Positions 35,810 through 45,109 of a stretch of DNA of 64,000 nt are shown here, in pieces (the first letter of the stretch is position 1; every line of letters starts with the position of its first letter). A model generated the notes under the pieces. That model made no database searches and had not been told where the DNA came from. It was given only the letters and a program-made list of their open reading frames with translations. Location of the stretch: contig NZ_MWWY01000006.1 in the NCBI RefSeq assembly GCF_002259755.1, forward strand, positions 55,845-119,844, in the 5' to 3' direction. A program made the translations under genes and the position numbers. The DNA is from Bifidobacterium hapali. GTDB lineage: Bacteria; Actinomycetota; Actinomycetes; Actinomycetales; Bifidobacteriaceae.

Positions 35810-37558
35810 ATGTTCATAATACGAAACGCATGGCGAAACGTCATACGCAACAAGGGGCGCAATATTCTCATCGCCATCATCGTCGCCATCATCGCAGCAG
35901 CCGCCACGATCGGTCTTGCTATTCGTCAGGCCGCAGTTACCGCACGCGAAACCGGTCTTGAGAACACCACTATCACCGCGCAAATCAGTTTCGACCGAAG
36001 CAAAGCAATCAGCGAGCTACGCGAATCATCAAACTCATCTGACAGTTCCAACTCATCGTCAGACAGCAGTAGCGCACCAGACTTCGACGCAATGCGCGAA
36101 GCCATGAGTGACAAGCAACTGTCGTTATCCGATTACGAGACGTATGCGAAAGCATCCAGCGCAGTTAAGTCGACGTACTACACCGAAACCGCATCGTTAG
36201 CAGCAACTGACGATTTCCAGCCGGTTGAAGATTCGACGTCTTCGTCAACAAGCGACTCATCAAGTGACTCGTCCAGCAATTCGTCGTCTTCCGATAACGG
36301 CAACTCATCAGACAACGCACAACAGCAGCCTGACGGGGACATGGGCGCAGGCCGCGGCGGAGACATGGGCGGCATGACTATGACCTCCGGCGACTTCTCC
36401 CTCGTCGGCTTTTCCTCCGATGAAGCAGTCTCCAACGCCGCAAACGGCACGTTTACGATGAGCGACGGCGAAGTATTCGGCTATGACTCCGATTCAGACG
36501 GCAACGTCATTATTTCCAAGGAACTCGCTGATTTCAACAACTTGTCAGTTGGCGACACGTTCACCGTCGAAAACGCTACCGACGACTCGACGACGTATAC
36601 GCTTACTGTTGTCGGCATTTACGAAAACGATACGGAATCGTCTAATCAGATGGGCGGTCCGATGCGATCGACCGCGTCTGACCCAGCGAACGCGATTTAC
36701 ACGTCCATCTCACCCCTCAAGTCGCTTGGTCTCGACGCTGACTCTACCGTTTCGTCAACCGACTCGAACGGCAACACTACCGAAACTGCCGCAGCACAGC
36801 TGAGCTATACGTACGTATTTGCCAGCAAGGACGATTACGAAACGTTCACTTCCGATGTGACGAAGGCAGGACTGAGCGACGATTACACCGTGTCTTCAGC
36901 GGATGTTGAACAGTACGAGTCAAGCCTCGTGCCATTAAATAATCTCGCGCAATTCGCGTTGACGTTGCTATGGATTGTGCTCGGCGTGGGTGCAGTAGTA
37001 CTCGTGGTGATCACGTTGTTTAATGTGCGCGAGCGCAAGTACGAAGTGGGTGTGCTTACGGCGATCGGCGTGAAGAAAATCAAGGTCGCAGCACAGTTCA
37101 CGTTCGAGCTGCTGGTCGTTACGATGATCGGTCTAGCGTTGGGCGCTGCAGGTGGCGCGATTGCGTCAGTACCAGTGTCGAATCAGCTGCTTGCGGCGCA
37201 AGTCGAGCAGCAGGAGGCACAACTGACAAGTCAAAACGCACAGTTTGGACGTGGTATGCAAGGTCCGGGAGCTGCGGGAGAAGCGACCTCTGGCAACAAC
37301 GATAGTTCATCTGCTGACTCCAGCAACTCGTCTGATTCTGCCGCAAACAATGCCCCAAGTCAGCCGAGCGGAAACGGTCCGCGCGGCATGATGGGTCAAG
37401 CTGTGAACTACGTTTCTTCAGTAAACGCGACGGTCAGTCTCAAGGTGGTAGGCCAATTGCTGCTGATCGGCCTTGGCTTGACACTAATTGCCGCACTCGT
37501 AGCTGTGGTCTTCGTGATGCGGTACGAACCGCTGCAGATTCTCGCTGATCGTTCGTGA
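35810..37558 (+). CDS. FtsX/MacB-type ABC permease with Ser/Asp-rich extracellular region
   Basis: 582 residues from ATG 35810, behind CAAAGGA. The N-terminal MFIIRNAWRNVIRNKGRNILIAIIVAIIAAAATIGLAIR is a MacB-like first helix, with three further helices at the C-terminal end (near residues 375-400, 425-450 and 550-575). The extracellular part contains low-complexity stretches rich in Ser, Asp and Asn, with Gly/Met-rich patches (GDMGAGRGGDMGGMTM), and a second Ser/Asn-rich stretch lies between helices 3 and 4. The ATPase gene follows after 56 bases. Such pairs usually export peptides or lipids or respond to cell-envelope stress; the substrate is unknown. Confidence 0.88.
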   Translation: MFIIRNAWRNVIRNKGRNILIAIIVAIIAAAATIGLAIRQAAVTARETGLENTTITAQISFDRSKAISELRESSNSSDSSNSSSDSSSAPDFDAMREAMSDKQLSLSDYETYAKASSAVKSTYYTETASLAATDDFQPVEDSTSSSTSDSSSDSSSNSSSSDNGNSSDNAQQQPDGDMGAGRGGDMGGMTMTSGDFSLVGFSSDEAVSNAANGTFTMSDGEVFGYDSDSDGNVIISKELADFNNLSVGDTFTVENATDDSTTYTLTVVGIYENDTESSNQMGGPMRSTASDPANAIYTSISPLKSLGLDADSTVSSTDSNGNTTETAAAQLSYTYVFASKDDYETFTSDVTKAGLSDDYTVSSADVEQYESSLVPLNNLAQFALTLLWIVLGVGAVVLVVITLFNVRERKYEVGVLTAIGVKKIKVAAQFTFELLVVTMIGLALGAAGGAIASVPVSNQLLAAQVEQQEAQLTSQNAQFGRGMQGPGAAGEATSGNNDSSSADSSNSSDSAANNAPSQPSGNGPRGMMGQAVNYVSSVNATVSLKVVGQLLLIGLGLTLIAALVAVVFVMRYEPLQILADRS

Positions 37559-37614
37559 CCGCGATCATCAATCATCGTTTTCCGTTATCAACAGTTTGTA
37601 AGGAGTCATGTATC

Positions 37615-38289
37615 ATGACTGAATCAACCCCTATTCTCGAACTCGACAACGTCAGTTATTCGTACACAAAAGGCGGTAAGAAAGTACTGCACAGCGTCAA
37701 TCACACATTCCGTACCGGAGAGGTAACCGCAGTTACCGGCCCATCTGGCGCAGGCAAAACTACGATGCTTTCGCTGATTTCTGGCCTCACCTCCCCCACT
37801 GAAGGTCGAGTCGTATACAACGGTAAAGACCTTGCGAAGCAGGATCGGTACGATTATCGCAGTCACGATATCGGCGTGATTTTCCAGAGCTTCAACTTAC
37901 TGCCGGCGTTGACGGTGGCGGAAAATATCACGTTATCGATGGATGCTTCAGGCAAGAAGTTTGACCGTCCAAAGAAGGATATTGCAGTGCGTTTGCTTGA
38001 ACAGGTCCATTTGCCTGCTGAATATGCAAACGAGCGGATTCTGCACTTATCCGGCGGCGAGCAGCAGCGTGTGGCGATTGCACGAGCGTTGAGTTACGAC
38101 CCGAAGGTCGTGGTGGCAGACGAGCCGACCGGCAATCTTGACATTGCCACGCAGGAAGATATTATGTCGATTTTCCGCGCGTTGGCGCATGATGAGAATC
38201 GTTGCGTGATTATTGTCACGCACAGTCCCGAGGTCGCGGCCGCATCGGATGAGGTGTTTGAACTCGCCCCGCTGCGGCGGCATCGCTGA
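37615..38289 (+). CDS. ABC transporter ATPase, MacB/LolD type
   Basis: 224 residues from ATG 37615, with AAGGAG eleven bases ahead. Walker A is GPSGAGKTT, the signature is [17 protein letters not shown] and Walker B is VVVADEPTGNLD, the arrangement of exporter ATPases paired with FtsX-fold permeases. It is co-directional with the preceding permease. Confidence 0.92.
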   Translation: MTESTPILELDNVSYSYTKGGKKVLHSVNHTFRTGEVTAVTGPSGAGKTTMLSLISGLTSPTEGRVVYNGKDLAKQDRYDYRSHDIGVIFQSFNLLPALTVAENITLSMDASGKKFDRPKKDIAVRLLEQVHLPAEYANERILHLSGGEQQRVAIARALSYDPKVVVADEPTGNLDIATQEDIMSIFRALAHDENRCVIIVTHSPEVAAASDEVFELAPLRRHR

Positions 38290-38298
38290 TTGTGTCAT

Positions 38299-38320
38299 GG
38301 CTCCCCTAGCAAGGGGGGCC
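38299..38320. terminator. Hairpin between convergent ABC genes
   Basis: GGCTCCCCT (38299-38307) pairs with AGGGGGGCC (38312-38320) with one G-T pair and a 4-nt loop. It lies between the ATPase stop and the stop of the convergent ECF gene and resembles other AGCTCCCC elements in the window. Confidence 0.55.
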
Positions 38321-38341
38321 GAGAACAACGTTAGGAACAAG

Positions 38342-40927
38342 CTACGAGAGTAGCGGCTGGTTCCAGAAGCCGGTTGTGATGGCGACGATCAAGGCGAATA
38401 CGGGCACAACTACAGCGATCACATAGCCAAGTCCGTCAACCGGATGCAATTTCGATACGCGTGCTGCAGAACGCGGCTGATCGCCACCGAATCCGCGCGC
38501 TTCCATTGCAGTAGCGAGCTTGGTAGCACGACGAATCGAAAGTACCAGCAAACTGAATGCCTGTGCTATAGCGCGTCTAACCGCACCCTCGTCTCCGAGT
38601 CCACGCGAGCGACGCGATAATCCAAGCGCACGCCAATCATCCTGTAATAGCGTGAACATGCGCATGCCTGCTAAACCTCCATACACGAACCGTGATGGTA
38701 AATGCACAAGTTGCACAAGACCATCCGCAAGATCGGTTGGGTCAAGACCGAGCGCCAAGATTACCGACGGCAACGCGATAGCGAGCACACGCAGGAACAT
38801 GGCACACGCAAGATAGAACGAGCCTTGAGTGATATTAATTGCTCCAAAGTGCAGGTATGTTGCGCCGGATGCTTGACCGTAAAGTGCGATCGAAATAAAC
38901 GCACCTGCCGCACCAATCCAAACCGGCCATGTTTTACGAGCGACGGTTAAAGGATTAACGCCACCAATCCACAACAGTATGAATTCAATGCCAAGCGCCA
39001 CCGATGCACTTACCACGTCAAGACTGAAAAACATGGGGATACACATGAGCAGTCCCATTGCAAAACGTGTGACCGGGTTGAGTTTGGCAATAAACCATGA
39101 CGGAGATGCCGGGCGCGCGGTTTCCGTGCGATCGGACGGTGGCGTGACGCGGACGACTGGTGTGGCTGCGGTTGCACGCACCGTGGCATCGTCAGCAGCC
39201 TCTGCGTTGGCAACATCGGCAGTACTAGCACTGTCTGCACCAAGTCTTACGCCAATGTCATCCCTCGCACCACTGACATTGCTAATGCCATTCACGTCAG
39301 AATCGTTCTCCGGCGTCACCATGACACGGCACGCGCCGAGCGCTTCAACGAGCGGCTCATCGTGGGTAACCATAATCACTGCAGAACCTTCGTCACGCGC
39401 GATGGCAATCAACCGTAGCATTTCCGTCCACGTAGCAAAATCTTGCCCGAATGTAGGCTCGTCCATAATGAGTACGCGAGGTGCTGCAGCCAACATTGAT
39501 GCGACAGATAAACGCCGTTTTTCACCGCCGGAAAGCGTGTACGGATTCGCAGGTGCGAACCGAGTCAAACCGAGCCGGGCAAGCATATCATCCGCAATAC
39601 GATTTGCTTCCTCGTCGCTTTTTCCCATCGATTTTGGTCCGAGCGCTACCTCCGCACGCACCGAACCGGTCGCAAACTGATGTTCGGGTTCCTGAAAAAC
39701 CATGCCAACACGGCCAAGCAGTTCACGGCTCGTCCATGCGTGCGGGTCATCGCCGCGACCATCGGGCACCATATCCGCGCTAACACGCACATGACCGGCA
39801 AGTGGCGGTAATAATCCAGCGAGCGTTAATGCGAGCGTGGATTTACCAGCACCGTTTGGCCCCATCAACGCATATACCTCGCCACCGTAGAACGACAAAT
39901 TCACATGCTCACCGAGTGGCTTGCCACGACCGAACGAAAGATCGTCGGCAATAAGTAATGGCTCAGGTGAGCAGACGCGTGCTTGTACCTGCGGGTCACG
40001 ATCGCGCGCGGCAAGCGGTTGCAGAACGCCGTCCGCATCGCGGTATGTGGTCGGAATACGTCGTCCGGGCACCCATGCACCACCGGCGGCAAGCACATCG
40101 CCCATTGCAGCGAACACTTCGTCAGGAGTACCGTCAGCGATCACACCGCCAGTATGGTCGTCTGCGGACACACCGTCGCTATCACCACTAGACTCTGGTT
40201 TGCCGAGCACAATCACACGATCAATAAGATCAAGCCACACGTCAATATGATGTTCAACAACGATCATCGTCTCATGCGTCCGCTCAAGCACTTGGCGAAC
40301 CGCGTCATGCACTTCACGCACGCCAGCTGGGTCAAGATTTGCGGTCGGCTCGTCAAGCAATAACAAGCCCGGATGCATAGCGAGCACACCGGCGAGCGCA
40401 AGTCGTTGACGTTGCCCGCCAGACAGGTGTTGCGTGGACCGGTCGAGCGCGATGTCGTCGAGTCCTACAATGTCGAGCGATTCGTGCACGCGTTGCCAGA
40501 TTTCATCGCGTGGCACGCCGAGGCTTTCGCAGCCGAACGCAGCATCGTCACCGACTCGTTCGAGGATGATTTGCGAGTCTGGGTCTTGTAAAACCAGTCC
40601 AGATCGACCGCGTGCCTGTCGTGCGTCTACGCTGTCGATCGTAAGCGAGCCTTCTTCTTCACCATCGTCAGCTCCGCCGAGTACGCCGGCAAGCGCGGCC
40701 ATCAAGGTGGATTTGCCGGCGCCCGATGCGCCGAGGAGTAAGACGCGTTCGCCCGGTTGAATGTCGAAGTTGACGTGGCGTAATGCGAAATCACGCCGGG
40801 TAGTGTGTCGCCATCCCCAGTCGCGCGCGCTGACTGCGGCAGCAGGCGCGGCTGCTGCACTCATCATGTTCGCTGGTGCGTGTGCGGCAGCAGGAGGTGT
40901 GTCTATTGTCGTATGAGCACCAGTCAT
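38342..40927 (-). CDS. ECF transporter module: two ATPases fused to the T protein, probably thiamine-related
   Basis: 861 residues from ATG 40927. ATPase domain 1 (about 30-260) has [26 protein letters not shown] and LLLLDEPTANLDP. ATPase domain 2 (about 310-540) has GPNGAGKST, YTLSGGEKRRLSVAS and VLIMDEPTFGQD. A linker (about 545-610) leads to a C-terminal EcfT membrane domain (KLNPVTRFAMGLL to KLATAMEARGFGG). In most species these are two or three proteins (YkoD/YkoC or EcfA/A'/T). A TPP riboswitch in the leader points to thiamine or its pyrimidine precursor as cargo. No substrate-binding S component is encoded beside it. Confidence 0.9.
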   Translation of the reverse strand: MTGAHTTIDTPPAAAHAPANMMSAAAAPAAAVSARDWGWRHTTRRDFALRHVNFDIQPGERVLLLGASGAGKSTLMAALAGVLGGADDGEEEGSLTIDSVDARQARGRSGLVLQDPDSQIILERVGDDAAFGCESLGVPRDEIWQRVHESLDIVGLDDIALDRSTQHLSGGQRQRLALAGVLAMHPGLLLLDEPTANLDPAGVREVHDAVRQVLERTHETMIVVEHHIDVWLDLIDRVIVLGKPESSGDSDGVSADDHTGGVIADGTPDEVFAAMGDVLAAGGAWVPGRRIPTTYRDADGVLQPLAARDRDPQVQARVCSPEPLLIADDLSFGRGKPLGEHVNLSFYGGEVYALMGPNGAGKSTLALTLAGLLPPLAGHVRVSADMVPDGRGDDPHAWTSRELLGRVGMVFQEPEHQFATGSVRAEVALGPKSMGKSDEEANRIADDMLARLGLTRFAPANPYTLSGGEKRRLSVASMLAAAPRVLIMDEPTFGQDFATWTEMLRLIAIARDEGSAVIMVTHDEPLVEALGACRVMVTPENDSDVNGISNVSGARDDIGVRLGADSASTADVANAEAADDATVRATAATPVVRVTPPSDRTETARPASPSWFIAKLNPVTRFAMGLLMCIPMFFSLDVVSASVALGIEFILLWIGGVNPLTVARKTWPVWIGAAGAFISIALYGQASGATYLHFGAINITQGSFYLACAMFLRVLAIALPSVILALGLDPTDLADGLVQLVHLPSRFVYGGLAGMRMFTLLQDDWRALGLSRRSRGLGDEGAVRRAIAQAFSLLVLSIRRATKLATAMEARGFGGDQPRSAARVSKLHPVDGLGYVIAVVVPVFALIVAITTGFWNQPLLS

Positions 40928-40990
40928 TAATGCGCGCCTTTCCTCTGGGACGTTGGCGCAATAAACCGCGCGCAACGCACATGAACAAGG

Positions 40991-41116
40991 CACGGGAATA
41001 GCGACGTCCGTGCGCCGGTATTATCCGGATTCACGTTCAATCGGTCAGGGATTATCCCATCTCAGCCATGTCGGCGCAGTCGGCATTCCGTCATTGAACC
41101 GCGCATAGCTCCCGTG
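40991..41116 (-). promoter_or_regulatory. TPP riboswitch (THI element)
   Basis: On the minus strand P1 is CACGGG (41116-41111) pairing with CCCGTG (40996-40991). Between them are GGCTGAGATGGG, CCCTGACC, TTGAAC and GGATAATACCGGCG, the conserved core of the thiamine pyrophosphate riboswitch. It precedes the ECF module start by about 60 bases and should repress it when TPP is plentiful. Confidence 0.93.
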
Positions 41117-41270
41117 TCAACGCCACGAGCATACCGTATTCCATCGTCGAACGAAAGATCACCGGTTTTTGAAAAAGCGGAATAACTGTGACTCTCGTAT
41201 CGTCAATCCGTATAGCATTCACAACACACGCGAATGAACTGGACTGGCACAGTTTATTCATCTTGGGTCA

Positions 41271-41340
41271 GGGTTCATAACCGGTTTGTGTGTAAGGCTC
41301 TTGCACCTTTGCATGAGCCTTACACACAAACCGAGAACCC
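41271..41340 (-). terminator. Terminator of the dipeptidase gene
   Basis: CGGTTTGTGTGTAAGGCTC (41282-41300) pairs exactly with 41315-41333 around 14 nt, with an outer GGGTTC/GAACCC pair. It directly follows the dipeptidase stop on the minus strand. The 150 bases between this and the riboswitch hold only presumed promoter sequence. Confidence 0.8.
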
Positions 41341-41342
41341 TT

Positions 41343-42710
41343 TTACTTGCCGAGCTTGGCGAGTAGGAGCGCTTCGGTGATGATGTTGTGTTTCAAACCG
41401 TAGAGGCTGATGGACTCGTTCGGGCTGTGCGCGTTGGCTTTCGGATCTTCCGGGCCGGTGACGAGCACTTGTGCGGACGGGAAGATGCGCTGCAGTTCAG
41501 GAATGAACGGAATAGAACCGCCTTGACCCTGATTGATCGGTTCAACGCCGAACGCTTCCCGCATCGCTTCGAGAGCGTCACGCGTAGCTTCCGCGTTCGG
41601 GTCCATCGCCCAACCCATGCCATTGTCTGTAGGTTCAACTTCGACTTCAGCACCAAACGGCGCGCGTGCACGCAGGAAGTCGGCGAGCGCGGCTTGTGCT
41701 TCTTCTGGACGCTGGCTCGGCGCAGTGCGCAACGACAGGCGGAAACGAGTTTCCGGGCTGATCACGTTGAACGAGCCGTCAACCGGATGCGCGTCAAAAC
41801 CGATCACCGTCAGACTCGGTTTGGTCCACAGTCGCGCCGCGAGCGAACCAGTGCCGGCAAGCTCATAGCCGTCAACCACGCCTGCATCAGCTCGTACGCC
41901 AGCTTCGTCTACGTCCTGCTGTAATCCACCAACCGGCTCGTCAGCAGCAATACCAGGCACTGCAAGATCACCGTTCTCGTCATACAGCGAGCTAATCAGC
42001 ATCGCGGCGAGCGTGTTCGAGTCGAGAATCGGGCCACCATACTGTCCAGAGTGAACCGGGTGCGTGAGCGAACGAACAGTCACATCTACGCCAGTGTTAC
42101 CGCGCAGCGAAGTCGTCAACGACGGGATTTGCGCAGACCAGTTACCCGAGTCGGCGACAATAATCACGTCAGAGTCAAAATCATCGCGATGACTTTCGAT
42201 GAACGGGATGAAACTAGCCGATCCCATCTCTTCTTCACCTTCGATGAACACCTTGATATTCACGCTAAGCGCATCGCCAAGCGCATGCAACGCACCACAG
42301 TGAATCGCAATACCACCGCCATCATCGGCAGAACCGCGACCATACAGTCGATCACCAATCGTAGTGGCGACAAACGGGTCCGTATCCCACGCCGCCTTAT
42401 CCGGCACCGGCTGCACGTCATGATGCGCATACAGCAGCACAGTCGGCGCGTTTGGGTCAACAATATGCGAACCAATAACCTCCCACGCGCCCGGCGTGCC
42501 GTCCGGATTGTGCGATTGAACAACCTGCGCGTCAATACCAACCTTGGCAAGCTCAGCGGCCACAAACTCAGCCGAACGCTTCATATGCTCGCCGGTAATA
42601 CCATGCGCAGAAATAGATGCGAGCGCAATCTTCTTGGAAAGTACGTCGAGAATGCGGTCAAAGTCGGCGTCAACACGCGAACGAATGTCGTCTACAGACA
42701 GAACGGTCAT
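41343..42710 (-). CDS. M20-family dipeptidase
   Basis: 455 residues from ATG 42710, behind AAGGAG. Metal-site motifs are YAHHDVQPVP (His/Asp), GRGSADDGGG (bridging Asp), FIEGEEEMGS (catalytic Glu pair) and AHSPNES near the C-terminus, with an inserted dimerisation domain in the middle. Length and motifs fit the PepV/CNDP-like branch that cleaves dipeptides in the cytoplasm. It is divergent from the DUF3043 gene with 90 bases between. Confidence 0.9.
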   Translation of the reverse strand: MTVLSVDDIRSRVDADFDRILDVLSKKIALASISAHGITGEHMKRSAEFVAAELAKVGIDAQVVQSHNPDGTPGAWEVIGSHIVDPNAPTVLLYAHHDVQPVPDKAAWDTDPFVATTIGDRLYGRGSADDGGGIAIHCGALHALGDALSVNIKVFIEGEEEMGSASFIPFIESHRDDFDSDVIIVADSGNWSAQIPSLTTSLRGNTGVDVTVRSLTHPVHSGQYGGPILDSNTLAAMLISSLYDENGDLAVPGIAADEPVGGLQQDVDEAGVRADAGVVDGYELAGTGSLAARLWTKPSLTVIGFDAHPVDGSFNVISPETRFRLSLRTAPSQRPEEAQAALADFLRARAPFGAEVEVEPTDNGMGWAMDPNAEATRDALEAMREAFGVEPINQGQGGSIPFIPELQRIFPSAQVLVTGPEDPKANAHSPNESISLYGLKHNIITEALLLAKLGK

Positions 42711-42800
42711 AATGCTCCTTGTATCTCGTGCGAAATCGAGTATCACCAAGCCATTGTAACTGGCCGAACGCGTCGATACGTGGCCGTAGTGTGGACTGTC

Positions 42801-43424
42801 ATGACATGGAATCCGTTCAAGAAAGAAGACTCGCAAAAGCCGGTTGAAGAAACCACTAAGGCTGAGTCAGCACCTGCGAAATCACCGCAGGATAAGAAGG
42901 GTCGTCCTACTCCGAAGATGAAGCAAGCGCAGGCCCAGAATTTGCGTCCGCTTGTGCCGGCTGATCGTAAGGCGAGTGCGAAGGAAGCTAGAGCTCGTCT
43001 GCGTGCGCGTGAAGACGCTGAGTATGAGGCAATGCAGAAGGGCGATATTAACCATATGCCGAAGGCAGAGCGTCTGCCGTGGCGTATTTACATTCGCGAT
43101 TATGTGGATGCTCGTTTTAATTTGGGTGAGTTCTTTATTCCAGTGGCAATCGTGATCATGTTTGCGTCGATTCTCGTGACCACGGTTGTGCCGCAGCTGT
43201 CACTGCCGATGATGATTCTCATGTATGTGTATCTGTTTGCGGTGATCATTGATGTGTGGCTGATGTGGCGCAAACTGAAGAAGAAGCTCATTGAGAAGTT
43301 CGGTGAGCGTTCTGTTGCCAAGGGTATGCGTTCGGGCACGTACGCGTGGAGTCGCGCAATTCAGGTGCGCCGGTGGCGTTTGCCGAAGCCGCGTTATCCG
43401 AAGCGCGGGCATTTCCCTGAGTGA
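42801..43424 (+). CDS. DUF3043 membrane protein
   Basis: 207 residues. A charged N-terminal half (Lys/Glu/Ala-rich, KGRPTPKMKQAQAQNLRPLVPADRK) is followed by two adjacent helices near residues 115-155 and a basic tail. This matches DUF3043, a family conserved across Actinobacteria and of unknown function. No good ribosome-binding site precedes ATG 42801, but TAGTGT ends seven bases upstream, so a leaderless transcript is possible. Confidence 0.85.
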   Translation: MTWNPFKKEDSQKPVEETTKAESAPAKSPQDKKGRPTPKMKQAQAQNLRPLVPADRKASAKEARARLRAREDAEYEAMQKGDINHMPKAERLPWRIYIRDYVDARFNLGEFFIPVAIVIMFASILVTTVVPQLSLPMMILMYVYLFAVIIDVWLMWRKLKKKLIEKFGERSVAKGMRSGTYAWSRAIQVRRWRLPKPRYPKRGHFPE

Positions 43425-43430
43425 TCGTTG

Positions 43431-43456
43431 ATGGCTCCCTGTTGGGGGCCATTTTC
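43431..43456 (+). terminator. Intrinsic terminator after DUF3043
   Basis: ATGGCTCCC (43431-43439) pairs with GGGGGCCAT (43444-43452) and is followed by TTTT. Confidence 0.7.
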
Positions 43457-43520
43457 GTATGTGCGTAAGATGTACTGCGCAGCATTGTATAAGCGAGCGC
43501 AAAGCAAGGAGGCAGAACAT

Positions 43521-45044
43521 ATGGGGACGGCTCAATCCTTTGATATCGCAATCATCGGCGCGGGTCCGGGCGGCTATTCGACAGCGTTGCGAGCCGCGCA
43601 ACTGGGCAAATCTGTCGCGCTGATTGAACGCGACGCGACGCTTGGCGGTACGTGTTTGAATCGCGGATGTATTCCATCGAAAGCGCTGATTACTGCCACA
43701 CATACGATTGATACCGTGCATCGTGCAGCTGAGCTGGGTGTGAACGCGTCTGTGAATGGTATTGATTTCGGACGTTTGCATGATTATCGACTTCATATTG
43801 TTGACACGATGACTAAAGGACTTGCTGGACTGCTTGCGCATCGTGGCGTGACGGTATTTCACGGTGAAGTTACTGCGATAAGCACGCCCGGTGCCGCCGG
43901 TAACGCAGACAATGCTGGCACGTTGCGTATCACCGGTGCAAACGGCTCCCCTGTCGAACAGTTTGTTCGCGCCGGAGTCGCACAACCGCTCGAATCAACC
44001 GTTACGATCAGCGCACGCAATATTGTTATTGCGACCGGTTCTCGACCGCGACCGCTACCCGGTATTGATTTTCGTGGCGCACTTATCGACTCCACACAGG
44101 CGCTTGAGCTCGATGAGTTTCCTGCCAGTGCAGTCATTATCGGCTCTGGTGCGATCGCACTCGAATTCGCATCCATGTGGTGCACAGCAGGCTGCACTGT
44201 GACACTGCTCATTCGCAAGGATCGTGTGCTATCAAGCTGGGATCGGCGAGCAGCCGTCACGCTAACTCGTGAACTCAAACGTCACGGTGTGACGATTCTT
44301 ACACACACGAATGTCACACAAGTTGATACCGGCGCTAATCTTGGCGCAACAGTACATTACACGAGGCAAGTCAGCGATAGCGAACCAGCCGAACAGCGCA
44401 CGGTTTGGGGAGAAATCGCATTGGCTGCAATCGGTCGCGATCCAATTACGGACGATGCTTGGCTGACTCAATCGGGAATCCAATTCGATAACGCAGGTAT
44501 GGTCGTCACCGACCCATACGGCCGCACTAACCTGCCCGGCGTATGGGCGATCGGTGACATTACGGAAGGTCCAGCGCTGGCTCATCGTGCGTTTGAGCAA
44601 GGTATTGTCGCAGCCGAAACGATCTGCGGTCTCACTACTCGTCCCGTTGACGACGCAACTGTACCGCAAGTCGTATTCTCCTCGCCAGAAGCGGCAAGTG
44701 TTGGGCTTACACTCGAACAAGCGCAGGCCCGAGACGATCTAGATAGCGTGAGCGAAACAGTGTATCCGATGCTCGGTAACGCACGCATGCTCATGTCTGG
44801 GTCGGCCGGCTCACTGTCGATTGTGTCAGGTGCGTACACGTCCAATCCTGACGTATCAGTCGTGCTTGGTGTGCATATTATTTCACCGATGGCATCGGAT
44901 CTTATTGCGGAAGCTGAACAGATTGTCGGCAATCGAGTGCCATTGCATGATGCGGCGCGACTGATTCACCCACATCCTACGTTCTCCGAAACGCTCGGTG
45001 AGGCACTACTGAAAGCAGACGGGCGCCCACTCAACACGCGGTGA
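43521..45044 (+). CDS. Dihydrolipoyl-dehydrogenase-like flavoprotein disulfide reductase
   Basis: 507 residues from ATG 43521, behind AAGGAGG. FAD-binding IIGAGPGGYSTALRAAQLG is followed by the redox disulfide GGTCLNRGCIPSKAL, a second Rossmann motif IIGSGAIALEFASMW, GVWAIGDITEGPALAHRA and the C-terminal HPHPTFSETLGEAL with the active-site His/Glu pair of dihydrolipoyl dehydrogenases. Bifidobacteria are not known to have pyruvate or 2-oxoglutarate dehydrogenase complexes, and no E1/E2 genes are nearby, so the physiological partner is unclear. Short insertions (for example around residues 145-175) set it apart from typical E3. Confidence 0.85.
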   Translation: MGTAQSFDIAIIGAGPGGYSTALRAAQLGKSVALIERDATLGGTCLNRGCIPSKALITATHTIDTVHRAAELGVNASVNGIDFGRLHDYRLHIVDTMTKGLAGLLAHRGVTVFHGEVTAISTPGAAGNADNAGTLRITGANGSPVEQFVRAGVAQPLESTVTISARNIVIATGSRPRPLPGIDFRGALIDSTQALELDEFPASAVIIGSGAIALEFASMWCTAGCTVTLLIRKDRVLSSWDRRAAVTLTRELKRHGVTILTHTNVTQVDTGANLGATVHYTRQVSDSEPAEQRTVWGEIALAAIGRDPITDDAWLTQSGIQFDNAGMVVTDPYGRTNLPGVWAIGDITEGPALAHRAFEQGIVAAETICGLTTRPVDDATVPQVVFSSPEAASVGLTLEQAQARDDLDSVSETVYPMLGNARMLMSGSAGSLSIVSGAYTSNPDVSVVLGVHIISPMASDLIAEAEQIVGNRVPLHDAARLIHPHPTFSETLGEALLKADGRPLNTR

Positions 45045-45109
45045 CGACGCGGGATACTGGTAAAATATCGAAATAGTGTGTCAATCGTTAACGTCAAGTG
45101 AGGAATTAC

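Noticed and set aside
40928..40990. Possible small S-component gene between the riboswitch and the ECF gene
   Set aside because: Only 63 bases separate them, with no open frame of use.
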